Assembly (NCBI GenBank): GCA_041487355.1
Contig: JBGPND010000011.1
Span: 1-55,543, forward strand
DNA from: JAMXLO01 sp041487355
GTDB taxonomy: Bacteria; Pseudomonadota; Alphaproteobacteria; Acetobacterales; Acetobacteraceae
DNA: 55,543 nt
Direction of reading: 5' to 3'
The notes beneath the pieces are model-generated. The model was not told the DNA's origin. It did not search any database and saw nothing but the letters and a program-made list of their open reading frames with translations. A program made the translations under genes and the position numbers. Below, one piece after another: positions 39,004 through 47,875 of the stretch; within the stretch, counting starts at the first letter, position 1, and the number at the start of each line of letters is the position of its first letter.

Positions 39004-40686
39004 ATGCCCGACGGCACCACCCTTACCGTGCTCGCGCCACAAGCGGCCTCGCAGCCGAAGCGGTTCCGCGCGCGCTGGGTGTCGCCGTTGCTGCGCCGCA
39101 TTCTGCTGGTGAATGCGCTGCCGCTGGCGCTGCTGGTGGCGGCGTTGCTGTATCTCGACCAATACCAGAACGGGTTGCTGGAGGCCCAGGTATCGGCGCT
39201 GCGCGAGCAGGCGCGAATCTACGCTGGCGCTCTGGGCGAGAGTGCGGTGCAGATGGCCGAGCCCGATAATCCGAAGCTCGTGCCGGATATCGCGCGTCCG
39301 CTGCTGCGCCGGCTGACCGACCCGACCCCCGGCGCGCAGGCCAAGGTGTATGCCCCGGATGGCACCGTGATCGCCGATTCGCGGGTGCGCGAGGGGGCGA
39401 GCGGAGCGGTGAACACCGAACCGCTGCCGCCCGCGGTGGAGCACGGTCCATTCGTCGGCGCGATCGGCTGGATCTATGACAAGGTGCTGGCGCTGCTGCC
39501 GCACGAGACGCCGACCCCGCTGGTGGTGGACATGACGCCCGGGGCGGCGGGGCTGGAGTGGCAGCCAGATGTGAAGGAGGAGCTGCGGCTCAACAGCTCA
39601 GGCCAGAGCCGCGAGATGCCCCCCTATATCCGGCGCACCAAGGACAACCGGCTGCTGGTGACGGTGGCGGAACCGGTGGAGCGTGACCGCCACACGGTGG
39701 GGATCATCCTGCTGACGCGCGAGGCGCGCGAGGTGGACACCAGCCTGTTCGTCGTTCGCATGTCCATCCTCGCCCTGTTCGGTCTGGCGCTCGGCCTGAC
39801 GGTGCTGCTGTCGTGGTACCTGTCGCTGACCATCGCGCGACCGATCCTGCGGCTGGCAGGTGTCGCCGCGGAGATGCGCGAGGGGCACGGGCGGGCGGGC
39901 AGCGTGCCGCCGCCACTGCTGCATCGGCGGGACGAGGTCGGCGCACTGGCAACCGCGCTGTCGGATTCCGCGCAGGCGCTGTGGGCGCGCATGGACGCGA
40001 TCGAGAAGTTTGCCGCCGACGTGGCGCACGAGATCAAGAACCCGCTGTCGTCGATCCGCAGTGCGATCGAGACGCTGCGCCGCATCGAGGATCCCGCGCG
40101 GCAGAAGCTGTTGCTGACGATTATCGCGCAGGACGTGACGCGGCTCGACCGGCTGATCAGCGATGTCAGCGACGCGTCGCGGCTTGACGCCGAGCTGTCG
40201 CGCATCACCGCCGAACGGGTGGACGTGGTGCCGATCCTGCGCGCGTTGCAGGAGCTGGACGAAGCGACGCGCGACGAAGCGAACGACCCGCATGTGGAGG
40301 TGGACGCGCCGTCCTCGGGCCTTGCGGTGTGGGCCGTCGAGGACCGGCTGGTGCAGGTGCTGCGCAACCTGGTCGCGAATGCGCAGTCGTTCAGCCCGCC
40401 GCGCGGCAGGATCACGCTGCGTGCGCGCGAGACGGGCGGGATGGTGGAGATCAGCGTTGAGGATGACGGGCCAGGGATTCCCGAGGGGAATCTGGAGCAC
40501 ATCTTCGACCGGTTCTACTCCGAGCGGCCAAAGGGCGAGAAGTTCGGTCAGCACTCAGGGCTCGGCCTGTCGATCAGCCGGCAGATCGTGGAGGCGTTGC
40601 GCGGGCGGATCTCGGCGGAGAACCGGCACGATGCGAGCGGCAAGGTGGTGGGCGCAAGGTTCGTGGTGCGGTTGCCGAAGGCATAG
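39004..40686 (+). CDS. chvG: Sensor histidine kinase ChvG
   Basis: 560 residues. Two membrane helices (about 34-52 and 254-278) enclose a periplasmic sensor domain; a HAMP linker (about 279-330) leads to the phospho-acceptor H342 in DVAHEIKNPLSS, and the ATP-binding domain has N (VLRNLVANAQSF), DDGPGIP and GLGLSISRQIVEALRG. It is the partner of ChvI. In many alphaproteobacteria chvG is followed directly by hprK and PTS genes; here those start about 5 kb later, after inserted genes. Confidence 0.93.
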   Translation: MPDGTTLTVLAPQAASQPKRFRARWVSPLLRRILLVNALPLALLVAALLYLDQYQNGLLEAQVSALREQARIYAGALGESAVQMAEPDNPKLVPDIARPLLRRLTDPTPGAQAKVYAPDGTVIADSRVREGASGAVNTEPLPPAVEHGPFVGAIGWIYDKVLALLPHETPTPLVVDMTPGAAGLEWQPDVKEELRLNSSGQSREMPPYIRRTKDNRLLVTVAEPVERDRHTVGIILLTREAREVDTSLFVVRMSILALFGLALGLTVLLSWYLSLTIARPILRLAGVAAEMREGHGRAGSVPPPLLHRRDEVGALATALSDSAQALWARMDAIEKFAADVAHEIKNPLSSIRSAIETLRRIEDPARQKLLLTIIAQDVTRLDRLISDVSDASRLDAELSRITAERVDVVPILRALQELDEATRDEANDPHVEVDAPSSGLAVWAVEDRLVQVLRNLVANAQSFSPPRGRITLRARETGGMVEISVEDDGPGIPEGNLEHIFDRFYSERPKGEKFGQHSGLGLSISRQIVEALRGRISAENRHDASGKVVGARFVVRLPKA

Positions 40687-40750
40687 GATATATTCGCCAC
40701 CTATAGCGGGTTCAGGGTGACCGGAATCGCGCGCGAGCCTCGCCTGTCGT

Positions 40751-40834
40751 GATGGGTATCGCTGCGCTCAACCCATCCTACAGGTTGCTGCGGCGTAGCC
40801 GGTGTAGGATGGGTTGAGCAGAGCGAAACCCATC
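40751..40834. repeat. Palindromic repeat, family E
   Basis: 32-bp arms at 40751-40782 and 40803-40834 (CTCAACCCATCCTACA inner end) with 2 mismatches and a 20-base loop. It lies between the convergent chvG and the peptide-binding-protein gene. Confidence 0.85.
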
Positions 40835-40902
40835 ATTCCGGCGAGATTTCAGTCATGCCGAACGTGCTCTAGGCACCTTCGTGCCTCTGTCGCGAATCCT
40901 GC

Positions 40903-42408
40903 CTACTGCATCGTCACACCCTGCAACCGTATCAGGCCATCCGGCACCTGCTGGAAACCCATCAGATTCTTCTTCATGCCGACGATGTTCTTGCCGGTCC
41001 ACAGATAGATCAATGGCAGGTCCTTGCGCTCCTGGTCCCAGACCTTGGCGTAGAACGCCCGGCGCTGGTCGACTGCCGCAACGGTGCGCGCATCGTCCAG
41101 CGCCTTGTCGACATCAGGATTGGTGTAGTGGCCGTAGTTGAACGTCCCGCCAGTGTGCAACATCTGCCACATGTTGCCGTCCGGATCGGCACGGCCCGAC
41201 CAGCCAATCAGATAGGCCTGGAAATCGCCGGCATAGGCTGCCTGCAAGGATGACGCGAACTCCATCGCCTTGATCTTCAGATCGAAGCCGGCCTCGTTCA
41301 CCATCGACTGGATCACCTCGCCGGCCTGCTGGATGTCCGAGCCATTGGTGATCGTCAGCGTCACCGGCACAGGCAGCTTCACGCCCGCCTGTTGCAGCAG
41401 CGCCTTGGCTTTCGCCACGTCACGCGCCGGCGGCTTCAGGTCCTGAAAGTGGAACGGCGAGCTCGGCGGATTGGCCTGGATCGTCGATGTATACATGCCG
41501 CTATAGACGACCTGGATCAGCGCCTCGCGATCCAGCGCGAGCTCGAACGCCTGCCGCAGCAGCGTGTTCTTGCCGAGCGTGGTCTCCTGCGCCGGTCCGT
41601 TGTCCGTGTTGACCGAGATGCCGGTATAGGCGAGCGAATCGCCGATCGCCGTCTTCAGCTTCGGGTCACGCTGCACGGCAGGCACATCGGTCGGCAGGAT
41701 GTATTCGACGATATCCAGCGCACCCGCCTGCAGGTTCGCCAACCGCACCGACGAATTCGGGTTCGGCAGGTAGACGACTTCATCAAAGTGGATCGACTTG
41801 GCGTCCCAGTAGCCAGGGAAGCGCTTCACCACGATGCGGTCCTGCGCCACGCGGCTCTCGAAGCTGAACGGTCCGGCGCACACTGGATGCAGGCCGAACT
41901 TGTCACCCGCCGCCTCGGTTGCCTTGGGCGAGATCATGATGCCGGCGCGATCGGTGAGCTGGGCCAGCAATTGCGAAGCGGGCGCCTTCAGATTGAGCTG
42001 CACGGTCAGCGGGTCGATGACGTCAATGCTGTCGATCGAGTTGACCTCGCCACGCCGCATGCTGCCCTTGGCGTTGAGGTCGCGCGTCAGCTTGTATTTC
42101 ACCGCCTCCGCATTGAGTTTTTCCCCGTCCTGGAATTGCACGCCGTCACGGATGCGGATGAGGAGATGCGTCGGGTCCTTCCATTCGTAGCCGGTCGCCA
42201 GCACGGGCACGATGTTCAGCTTGGTATCGATGTCGAACAGCTTGTCGCACAGACCCGAGAAGACGATGCGGCCGACATAGGAGGAACCGAGGGTCGGATC
42301 GAGCAGATCGGGATCCTCGCGCAGACCCACATGCAGGACCCTGTCCTGGGCGAAAGCCTGCGTCGCCAGCGATAATGCACAGAACAAGCCGAACGCGAAC
42401 CGACGCAT
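40903..42408 (-). CDS. ABC transporter substrate-binding protein, peptide/nickel family 5
   Basis: 501 residues. A signal peptide (1-21, FCALSLATQAFAQ) precedes a family-5 extracellular solute-binding domain like DppA/OppA: VLHVGLREDPDLLDPTL, LCDKLFDID, GVQFQDGEKLNAEAVKYKL and FAIGWSGRADPDGN-like block YLIGWSGRADPDGNMW. It should bind oligopeptides or related ligands in the periplasm. No permease or ATPase gene is next to it, so its transporter is elsewhere. It lies downstream of the DUF1028 gene on the same strand, with a family B repeat between. Confidence 0.92.
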   Translation of the reverse strand: MRRFAFGLFCALSLATQAFAQDRVLHVGLREDPDLLDPTLGSSYVGRIVFSGLCDKLFDIDTKLNIVPVLATGYEWKDPTHLLIRIRDGVQFQDGEKLNAEAVKYKLTRDLNAKGSMRRGEVNSIDSIDVIDPLTVQLNLKAPASQLLAQLTDRAGIMISPKATEAAGDKFGLHPVCAGPFSFESRVAQDRIVVKRFPGYWDAKSIHFDEVVYLPNPNSSVRLANLQAGALDIVEYILPTDVPAVQRDPKLKTAIGDSLAYTGISVNTDNGPAQETTLGKNTLLRQAFELALDREALIQVVYSGMYTSTIQANPPSSPFHFQDLKPPARDVAKAKALLQQAGVKLPVPVTLTITNGSDIQQAGEVIQSMVNEAGFDLKIKAMEFASSLQAAYAGDFQAYLIGWSGRADPDGNMWQMLHTGGTFNYGHYTNPDVDKALDDARTVAAVDQRRAFYAKVWDQERKDLPLIYLWTGKNIVGMKKNLMGFQQVPDGLIRLQGVTMQ

Positions 42409-42428
42409 GGAAGCCCCCCCTTTACCCC

Positions 42429-42521
42429 CGTCATGGCCGTCCTCGGGCCTGACCCGAGGATCAACCCGGCCATCTACCCAATGGGGTTGCGTGGATGGCC
42501 GGGTCAAGCCCGGCCATGACG
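42429..42521. repeat. Palindromic repeat, family B (copy 3, imperfect)
   Basis: Outer arms CGTCATGGCC (42429-42438) and GGCCATGACG (42512-42521); the inner parts have diverged, the left half carrying the CCTCGGGCCTGACCCGAGG variant. It lies between the DUF1028 gene and the peptide-binding-protein gene. Confidence 0.8.
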
Positions 42522-42534
42522 ATAGAGGACGGTA

Positions 42535-43242
42535 TCACCCCGGCGCGACCCGTTCCCGCTCGATCGCAGCGTCGATGATGGCACGATCCAGCGTGCCCCA
42601 TTCGCTGTCCCTGCCAGGCACGAAACGCCGGAACACGGCAAAGCGTTCGAGGCTGACGCGATACAGCCGCCGCAGCTCGGCCAACGGATCAGGGTGATCG
42701 TCGGCGCGGATGTCGAGGTCGGGATACGGATCGCGCGAGCAGATCTTCAGCCCGGCGGACTGCTTGCCGCGCTTGTCGCCGCCCGCTGCCTCGCCGGCCT
42801 CCAATGCGCTGATCAGCCGTTCGGCCAGGCTGCCGGTGGAGCCGAGATACGCCTCGATGGACCGCTGCACGACTGCGGGTCCCGACAGCATGTTGCCGGC
42901 GACCGACACGTCCTGCCCGCGCACATGGCCGGACCATGTGATGCAGTTCGGTCCGGTGTGCTGCGCGATGCGTCCCGCCGAATCGATGATGTGAAACTGC
43001 CGCTGGTCCGCGCCCGGATCTGGCCCGACCAGCGAAGCCAGCACCACATCCGCCGGTTCGCCCGCGCGCAGGCGGGGCATCGCGTGCACCGCATACATCG
43101 GATTGACCAGCGCCTGCGTGGACAGCGCGGCCACGCCGCCCTTGACGTGGATGCACATGGCACCAACCGCGAAGAAGCGCGACGCGACCGCGGCACCGAG
43201 CGCGCCGGTCGCAGGATCGCGGACAAGAATGGAGAAGGTCAT
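42535..43242 (-). CDS. DUF1028 family protein
   Basis: 235 residues. MTFSILVRDPATGALGAAVA, GGVAALSTQALVNPMYA and VAGNMLSGPAVV are the DUF1028 blocks; the fold is related to Ntn-type hydrolases, but no reaction is established. These genes often sit next to peptide ABC transporters and peptidases, and here the next gene downstream is a peptide-binding protein, so a role in peptide or amide breakdown is plausible. The ATG at 43242 is chosen because the family starts MTFSI. Confidence 0.82.
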   Translation of the reverse strand: MTFSILVRDPATGALGAAVASRFFAVGAMCIHVKGGVAALSTQALVNPMYAVHAMPRLRAGEPADVVLASLVGPDPGADQRQFHIIDSAGRIAQHTGPNCITWSGHVRGQDVSVAGNMLSGPAVVQRSIEAYLGSTGSLAERLISALEAGEAAGGDKRGKQSAGLKICSRDPYPDLDIRADDHPDPLAELRRLYRVSLERFAVFRRFVPGRDSEWGTLDRAIIDAAIERERVAPG

Positions 43243-43288
43243 TGGGCTCCACATTCCAGCAGACAAGACGGAATTCGCACATCCCTTC

Positions 43289-43342
43289 ACCTCTCCCGCT
43301 CGCGGGAGAAGTCGCCGCGCATCAGCGCGGCGGGTGAGGGTG
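43289..43342. repeat. Palindromic repeat overlapping the end of the DUF559 gene
   Basis: A CTCCCGCTCGCGGGAG hairpin (from about 43292) and a second one, CCGCGC-ATCA-GCGCGG (about 43314-43329). The second provides the last codons (PHPPR) and stop of the DUF559 gene. A related CTCCCACAAGCGGGCGAG sequence lies near 43773. Confidence 0.6.
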
Positions 43343-43684
43343 CTTCACGCGCGACGTCGCCAACGCGATTTCACCAAGGATCACCTCAATCACGCCATTC
43401 GAGTTCTTCAACGCATCATTGTTCCAAAACCGGACGACGCGCCAGCCTTGAGCATCCAACCAGGCCGTGCGCCACTCGTCCTGTGCCGACTCCGCATGTT
43501 GGCCTCCGTCAACCTCAATCACCAGCCGGAACTCGACACTGGCGAAGTCGGCGATGAACGGGCCGATCGGATGTTGGCGGCAAAACTTGCAACCAGCCAG
43601 ACGTCGGTCTCGCAAAATCCGCCAGAGGAAAATCTCAGTATCGGTCTGGTGCTGCCGGAGATATCTGGCTTGCCTGCGGGACAT
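43322..43684 (-). CDS. DUF559 domain protein (restriction-endonuclease-like fold)
   Basis: 120 residues, full length for stand-alone DUF559 proteins, which share the very-short-patch-repair/restriction nuclease fold. The probable active site is in IADFASVEFRLVIEVDGGQH (residues about 44-63), with D and E in the expected order, and VVRFWNNDAL near 83-92. No DNA methylase is next to it. The C-terminal KHPHPPR is encoded by the palindromic repeat at 43289-43342, suggesting that the gene end and the repeat have moved or evolved together. Its function in bacteria is unknown. Confidence 0.8.
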   Translation of the reverse strand: MSRRQARYLRQHQTDTEIFLWRILRDRRLAGCKFCRQHPIGPFIADFASVEFRLVIEVDGGQHAESAQDEWRTAWLDAQGWRVVRFWNNDALKNSNGVIEVILGEIALATSRVKHPHPPR

Positions 43685-43829
43685 GCCGGGAGATTGGCGG
43701 AGAGGGGATGGAGGAAAAGTTTGCCCGTGGCGCGAAGTCCACCGTCACCCGCGCCGCTTCCGCGTTGCGACCTCTCCCACAAGCGGGCGAGGTGAATATT
43801 TACGACCCTCGACAGGCTCTTGCGAGACC

Positions 43830-44630
43830 TCAGCCGTTTGGCGGCTTGTACCACCCCGGCTTGCGCTTCTCGCGGAATGCTGTCGTGCCCTCCCGGCCCT
43901 CCGGCGACTGTCGCTGCATCCAGCCTTCGTGTGCCAGCAGCTCCGCCTCCCGTTCGTCGAGCAGCAGGCCGTTGGCGCCCAACATGGACAGCTTCGTCCG
44001 GGCGATCGCACCAGGCGCGCTCAGGATGATCGCATCCAGCACCTCGGCAAGCCGCGCCTCCATCCGCGCCTCGGGCACGACCTCGTGGACCAGGCCGATC
44101 CGCAGCGCCTCGTCCGCGCCGAAGCGCTCGCCGGTCAGCGCGTAGCGGCGGGCCTGCCGTATGCCGATCGCATTGACCATGTGCGTCGAGATCGGCGTCG
44201 GCGCGATGCCGTGGCGCACCTCACTGATGCCGAAAATCGCGTCCGGCGTGGCCAGCGCGATATCGACACAGCAGGCGATGCCGCAGCCGCCGCCGAAGCA
44301 GGCTCCGTGCACCACCGCTATCGTCGGCTTCGGCAGTTCGTTGAGCAACCTGCTGAAACGGACGGTGATGATCGATGCCGTGTAGTTCTCTTCCGGTCCC
44401 TGGCGGGACAGCCGGTTCAGCCAGTTGAGGTCGGCGCCGGCCTGGAAATGCCTGCCGGCCCCGCGGATGACCAGCGCGCGCACTTCAGTATCGGCCGCCA
44501 GCGTTTCCAGCGCGGCAGTCAACGCGCGCAGCAGGTCCTCGTCGTAGGCGTTGGCGACTTCGGGACGGTTCAGCGTGAGCGTCGCGACGCCGCGGGCATC
44601 CGTGGCAAGCAGGTAGCGGTCTGCGGTCAT
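43830..44630 (-). CDS. Enoyl-CoA hydratase/isomerase family protein
   Basis: 266 residues, the usual crotonase size. HFQAGADLNWL and HGACFGGGCGIACCVDIALA form the CoA and oxyanion sites, and FGISEVRHGIAPTPIS holds one catalytic Glu (about 136). This pattern and ARRYALTGERFGADEALRIGLVHEVV resemble methylglutaconyl-CoA hydratases of leucine breakdown, but no other leucine-pathway gene is here. Its start overlaps the end of the PLP gene upstream by 4 bases. The exact acyl-CoA cannot be assigned. Confidence 0.88.
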   Translation of the reverse strand: MTADRYLLATDARGVATLTLNRPEVANAYDEDLLRALTAALETLAADTEVRALVIRGAGRHFQAGADLNWLNRLSRQGPEENYTASIITVRFSRLLNELPKPTIAVVHGACFGGGCGIACCVDIALATPDAIFGISEVRHGIAPTPISTHMVNAIGIRQARRYALTGERFGADEALRIGLVHEVVPEARMEARLAEVLDAIILSAPGAIARTKLSMLGANGLLLDEREAELLAHEGWMQRQSPEGREGTTAFREKRKPGWYKPPNG

Positions 44631-45559
44631 GGTTCGACAACCTTTGCAGGATCGACATTGGCGCCGCACACAAGCACGCCGACCCGGGCACCGGCGGGCG
44701 GCGTGAAGGCACCGCACAGCAGCGCCGCGAGGGCTGTGGCGCCGCCAGGTTCGGCGACCAGGCGCATGCGGTCCCAGATCATGCGCTGCGTCGCCGCGAT
44801 GGCAGCATCGGGCACCAGCACCGCAGCGGCAACATGCGCCTGTGCAATGGGGAACATCAGGCTGCCGACCTGACGGGCGCCGAGACTGTCGGCTGCCAGC
44901 CCACCTACCGGAGCCTCAACGGGATGGCCGGCCTGCAGCGCATTGTGAAGTGCGGGACAGCCCTCGGGTTCGACACTGATCACCTTGGCACTGCCGGCGT
45001 ACCAGGCGGCCATGCCACCGATCAGGCCGCCGCCGCCGGTCGCGACCAGGATGTGCGAGAGGTCCGGCGCGTCATGCTCGAATTCGCGCCCGACGGTGCC
45101 CTGGCCGGCAAGCACATCCGGGTGGTCGTAGGCATGCACTTCCAGCGCTCCGGTCTCGGCCTGGCGGTCACGCGAGGCGGCCAACGCCTCGGCATACGTC
45201 GCACCGGTCTGCACCACGCGGGCACCGTAGCTGGCGATGCGGGCAACCTTCGCCGGCGGCGTCAGTTCGGGGACGAAAATCTCGGCCGTCGCGCCGAGGG
45301 CACGGGCGGCGTAGGCAACCGCGGCGCCATGGTTGCCGCCCGACGCGGCGATGACACCGGCGGGGGGCAAGCTGGCCGACAGCAGACGATTGAACGCGCC
45401 GCGCGGCTTGAAACTGCCCGCGTGCTGCAGCAGTTCCAGCTTCAGCATCACCGGAAAGCCAAGGCCCAGCTCCGCGCCGGTGAGGCAGAGGAGAGGCGTG
45501 TGTCGGACATACCCGGAGATCCGGGCGGCGGCGGCGGCGATATCGCTTCGGCTGACCAT
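44627..45559 (-). CDS. Threonine/serine dehydratase-like PLP enzyme
   Basis: 310 residues, fold type II PLP family. The Schiff-base lysine is in HAGSFKPRGAFN (about residue 51), SGGNHGAAVAYAA binds the substrate carboxylate, and GGGGLIGG (about 171-178) holds the cofactor phosphate. There is no ACT regulatory domain, so it fits catabolic threonine/serine dehydratase or a related racemase. It shares a 4-base overlap with the hydratase gene. Its start is only 18 bases from the earliest hprK start on the other strand, which leaves little room for two promoters. Confidence 0.87.
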   Translation of the reverse strand: MVSRSDIAAAAARISGYVRHTPLLCLTGAELGLGFPVMLKLELLQHAGSFKPRGAFNRLLSASLPPAGVIAASGGNHGAAVAYAARALGATAEIFVPELTPPAKVARIASYGARVVQTGATYAEALAASRDRQAETGALEVHAYDHPDVLAGQGTVGREFEHDAPDLSHILVATGGGGLIGGMAAWYAGSAKVISVEPEGCPALHNALQAGHPVEAPVGGLAADSLGARQVGSLMFPIAQAHVAAAVLVPDAAIAATQRMIWDRMRLVAEPGGATALAALLCGAFTPPAGARVGVLVCGANVDPAKVVEP

Positions 45560-45577
45560 GGCGGGCAGGACGCTGGC

Positions 45578-46063
45578 ATGACCCTATCCAGGCGACAAGC
45601 CGCTTCCTTTCCGACGTGTATCGGCCCAGATTGTGCGGTCATGCAGATCCACGGGAGCTGCGCCTGCCGCGACGGCAACGGCGTGCTGCTGATCGGTCCA
45701 CCGGGTGCCGGCAAGTCCGACCTGGTGCTGCGCCTGCTTGCGCGCGGCTTCGATCTGGTGGCTGATGATCGCGTGGACATTGCGGATGGCATGGCGCGGC
45801 CAGTGCCGGCACTCACCGGGCTGCTGGAGGTGCGGGGGCTTGGAATCGTGCGGCTGCCCTATGTTGCCGTGGCGCGGCTGGCCCTGGTGGTGGAACTGGG
45901 CGATGCCGGCACGCGGCTGCCGACGCCGACCCGGCATGACGGGCTGGGGCTGCCGATGGCGCGGCTGGATGCCTGGGCAGCCTCGGCGCCGGAGCGGGTT
46001 TCCCTGGCCTTGGACTGCGCGCTCGGCCGCGTCGCACAGGTCGCCGGAGCCTTCGCGGCATGA
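45578..46063 (+). CDS. hprK: HPr kinase/phosphorylase, short alphaproteobacterial form
   Basis: 161 residues with the chosen start, or 140 from the ATG at 45641 (MQIHGSC), which fits the family start better but lacks a clear ribosome-binding site; CAGGA precedes 45578. Only the catalytic domain is present: Walker A GPPGAGKSDL (40-49), LVADDRVDI, and the LEVRGLGIVRLP signature. It phosphorylates and dephosphorylates HPr on the regulatory Ser. It overlaps rapZ by 4 bases and belongs to the PTS cluster that follows. Confidence 0.93.
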   Translation: MTLSRRQAASFPTCIGPDCAVMQIHGSCACRDGNGVLLIGPPGAGKSDLVLRLLARGFDLVADDRVDIADGMARPVPALTGLLEVRGLGIVRLPYVAVARLALVVELGDAGTRLPTPTRHDGLGLPMARLDAWAASAPERVSLALDCALGRVAQVAGAFAA

Positions 46064-47070
46064 GCGCCGACCGGCTGCGCATCGTTCTGGTCACCGGCCT
46101 GTCCGGGGGCGGCAAGGCATCGGTGCTGCGCGCGCTGGAAGACCTGGGATACGAGGCGGTCGACAATCCGCCGCAGCCGATGCTCGAGGACATGGTGACC
46201 CACAGCGAATACAAGCTGGCGATCGGCGTGGACGCGCGCACGCGCGGCTTCGATGCCAGCCTGGTGCTGGAAACCCTTGAGCGGCTGCGCGCCAATCCCT
46301 CGCTGCGGCCGGAGCTGGTTTACGCCTGGGCGGACGAAACGACGCTGCTGCGGCGCTATACCGAGACAAGGCGGCGCCATCCGCTGGCACCGCAGGGACG
46401 GGTCGCCGCCGGCATCGCGCGGGAGGAAATGCTTACCGCGCCGCTGCGGAGCGGGGCGGACCTGGTGATCGATACCTCGGAGCTGCCGCTTGCTTCGCTG
46501 CGACGATTGATCGAACGGCATTTCGGCGCCGACAGCGACGCCGAGGAAAGCCGGCTGGTGGTGTCACTGATCTCGTTCGCCTATACGCTTGGCCTGCCCC
46601 GGGAAGCAGATCTGGTATTCGATGCCCGGTTTTTGCGAAATCCTCATTATGATCCCATATTACAGCCGCGGACGGGCCTGAATGCCGAGGTCGGCGCCTT
46701 CGTGGCGGCGGACCCCGACTTCGCGACGTTCTTCGACAAGCTGGCTGAATTGATCGACATGCTCTTGCCGAGGTTCGTCCAAGAGGGCAAGAAATATGCG
46801 ACAATCACAATTGGGTGTACAGGCGGGCGGCACCGCTCGGTCTATCTGGTCGAAAAACTCGCCGACTATCTGGCAGCCCGGATCGCCGCCGCGCGGGCGT
46901 CCGGGGATACGGGCTTCGGTTGGCGGCTGCACGTGACGCACCGTGAACTGGCCCGCGAGGGTCTTGAGGCGGCTTACCTGACCGATCGGCCGGTGCCGAG
47001 GACGGGCAGTGCCTCCGAATTTCGTGGCGAGGCTGCGACAGCCGCGCCGATTCAGGCACAGGAGGCCTGA
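46060..47070 (+). CDS. rapZ: RapZ/YvcJ-family nucleotide-binding protein
   Basis: 336 residues, full family length plus a short C-terminal tail. LVTGLSGGGKASVLRALEDL is the P-loop region, followed by GYEAVDNPP, SFAYTLGLPREADLVFDARFL, ITIGCTGGRHRSVYLVEKLA. The Walker A normally ends GKS or GKT; here it reads GGGKAS (residues 16-21), so the Thr/Ser that coordinates Mg is Ala unless the next Ser serves. In enterobacteria RapZ controls glmS through small RNAs; in alphaproteobacteria its place between hprK and EIIA points to PTS-linked control. Confidence 0.93.
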   Translation: MSADRLRIVLVTGLSGGGKASVLRALEDLGYEAVDNPPQPMLEDMVTHSEYKLAIGVDARTRGFDASLVLETLERLRANPSLRPELVYAWADETTLLRRYTETRRRHPLAPQGRVAAGIAREEMLTAPLRSGADLVIDTSELPLASLRRLIERHFGADSDAEESRLVVSLISFAYTLGLPREADLVFDARFLRNPHYDPILQPRTGLNAEVGAFVAADPDFATFFDKLAELIDMLLPRFVQEGKKYATITIGCTGGRHRSVYLVEKLADYLAARIAAARASGDTGFGWRLHVTHRELAREGLEAAYLTDRPVPRTGSASEFRGEAATAAPIQAQEA

Positions 47071-47126
47071 GACGACAACATGACCGTCCCATCAGTATTC
47101 TCCGCCAGGGAAGCCTGCCCACTCCG

Positions 47127-47549
47127 ATGATCGGCATGATCCTGGTGACCCACGGCCGGCTGGCCGAGGAGCTGCGTTTGGCCATGGAGCACGTGGTCGG
47201 GGCGCAACGGAACGTCGGCACGGTGTGTATCGGGCCCGACGACGACATGGAGAATCGCCGCGCCGAGATCGAGGCGTGTATCAGCCGGTGCGATACGGGC
47301 GATGGCGTGGTCCTGCTCACCGACATGTTCGGCGGTACGCCGTCCAACCTCGCCATCTCGATGATGCAGCGGAAGGGCGTGGAGGTGATCGCCGGCGTGA
47401 ACCTGCCGATGCTGGTGAAGCTCGCCAAGGTGCGGTCGAAGCAGCCGCTGGCCGACGCGGTGAACTGCGCCGAGGAGGCCGGGCGGAAATATATCGCCGC
47501 TGCCTCGCACGTGCTGCACGGCTGCAAGCTTGACGGCTCGTGCGAATGA
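47127..47549 (+). CDS. PTS EIIA component, mannose family
   Basis: 140 residues with the phospho-acceptor H9 in MIGMILVTHGRLA and the LLTDMFGGTPSNLA block typical of EIIA(Man). No EIIB, EIIC or EIID genes are nearby, so it should serve regulation rather than sugar transport, as in other alphaproteobacteria. Its stop overlaps the HPr start (ATGA at 47546-47549). Confidence 0.92.
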   Translation: MIGMILVTHGRLAEELRLAMEHVVGAQRNVGTVCIGPDDDMENRRAEIEACISRCDTGDGVVLLTDMFGGTPSNLAISMMQRKGVEVIAGVNLPMLVKLAKVRSKQPLADAVNCAEEAGRKYIAAASHVLHGCKLDGSCE

Positions 47550-47875
47550 CGCCGCAGGACGGCGACAACCTCCCATCAGACCCCTCCCCGCCTTCCAGCG
47601 CACCGGTCCTGACCAGGTTCGTCACCGTGACCAACAAACGTGGCATGCACGCCAGGGCGGCCGCGAAGTTCGTCATGCTGGCGGAGCGCTTCGGCGCCTC
47701 GGTCGATGTGATCCGGGACGGCCAGTCTGTTCCCGCGCGCTCCATCATGGGGCTGATGATGCTGGGCGCCGGCAAGGGTGCGGTGATCGAGCTTCGCGCC
47801 GAGGGATGGGACGCCAAGGAGGCACTCGACGCTCTGGCGGCGCTGGTCGAGTCCGGCTTCGATGAGCAGGGTTGA
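47546..47875 (+). CDS. ptsH: HPr family phosphocarrier protein
   Basis: 109 residues. The N-terminal 20 form a Pro/Ser-rich extension. H35 in NKRGMHARAAAKFV accepts phosphate from EI, and S66 in ARSIMGLMMLGAGKG is the site for HPr kinase, so both regulatory sites are intact. It overlaps the EIIA gene by 4 bases and the EI gene by 14, forming a tight unit hprK-rapZ-EIIA-HPr-EI. Confidence 0.93.
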   Translation: MTPQDGDNLPSDPSPPSSAPVLTRFVTVTNKRGMHARAAAKFVMLAERFGASVDVIRDGQSVPARSIMGLMMLGAGKGAVIELRAEGWDAKEALDALAALVESGFDEQG

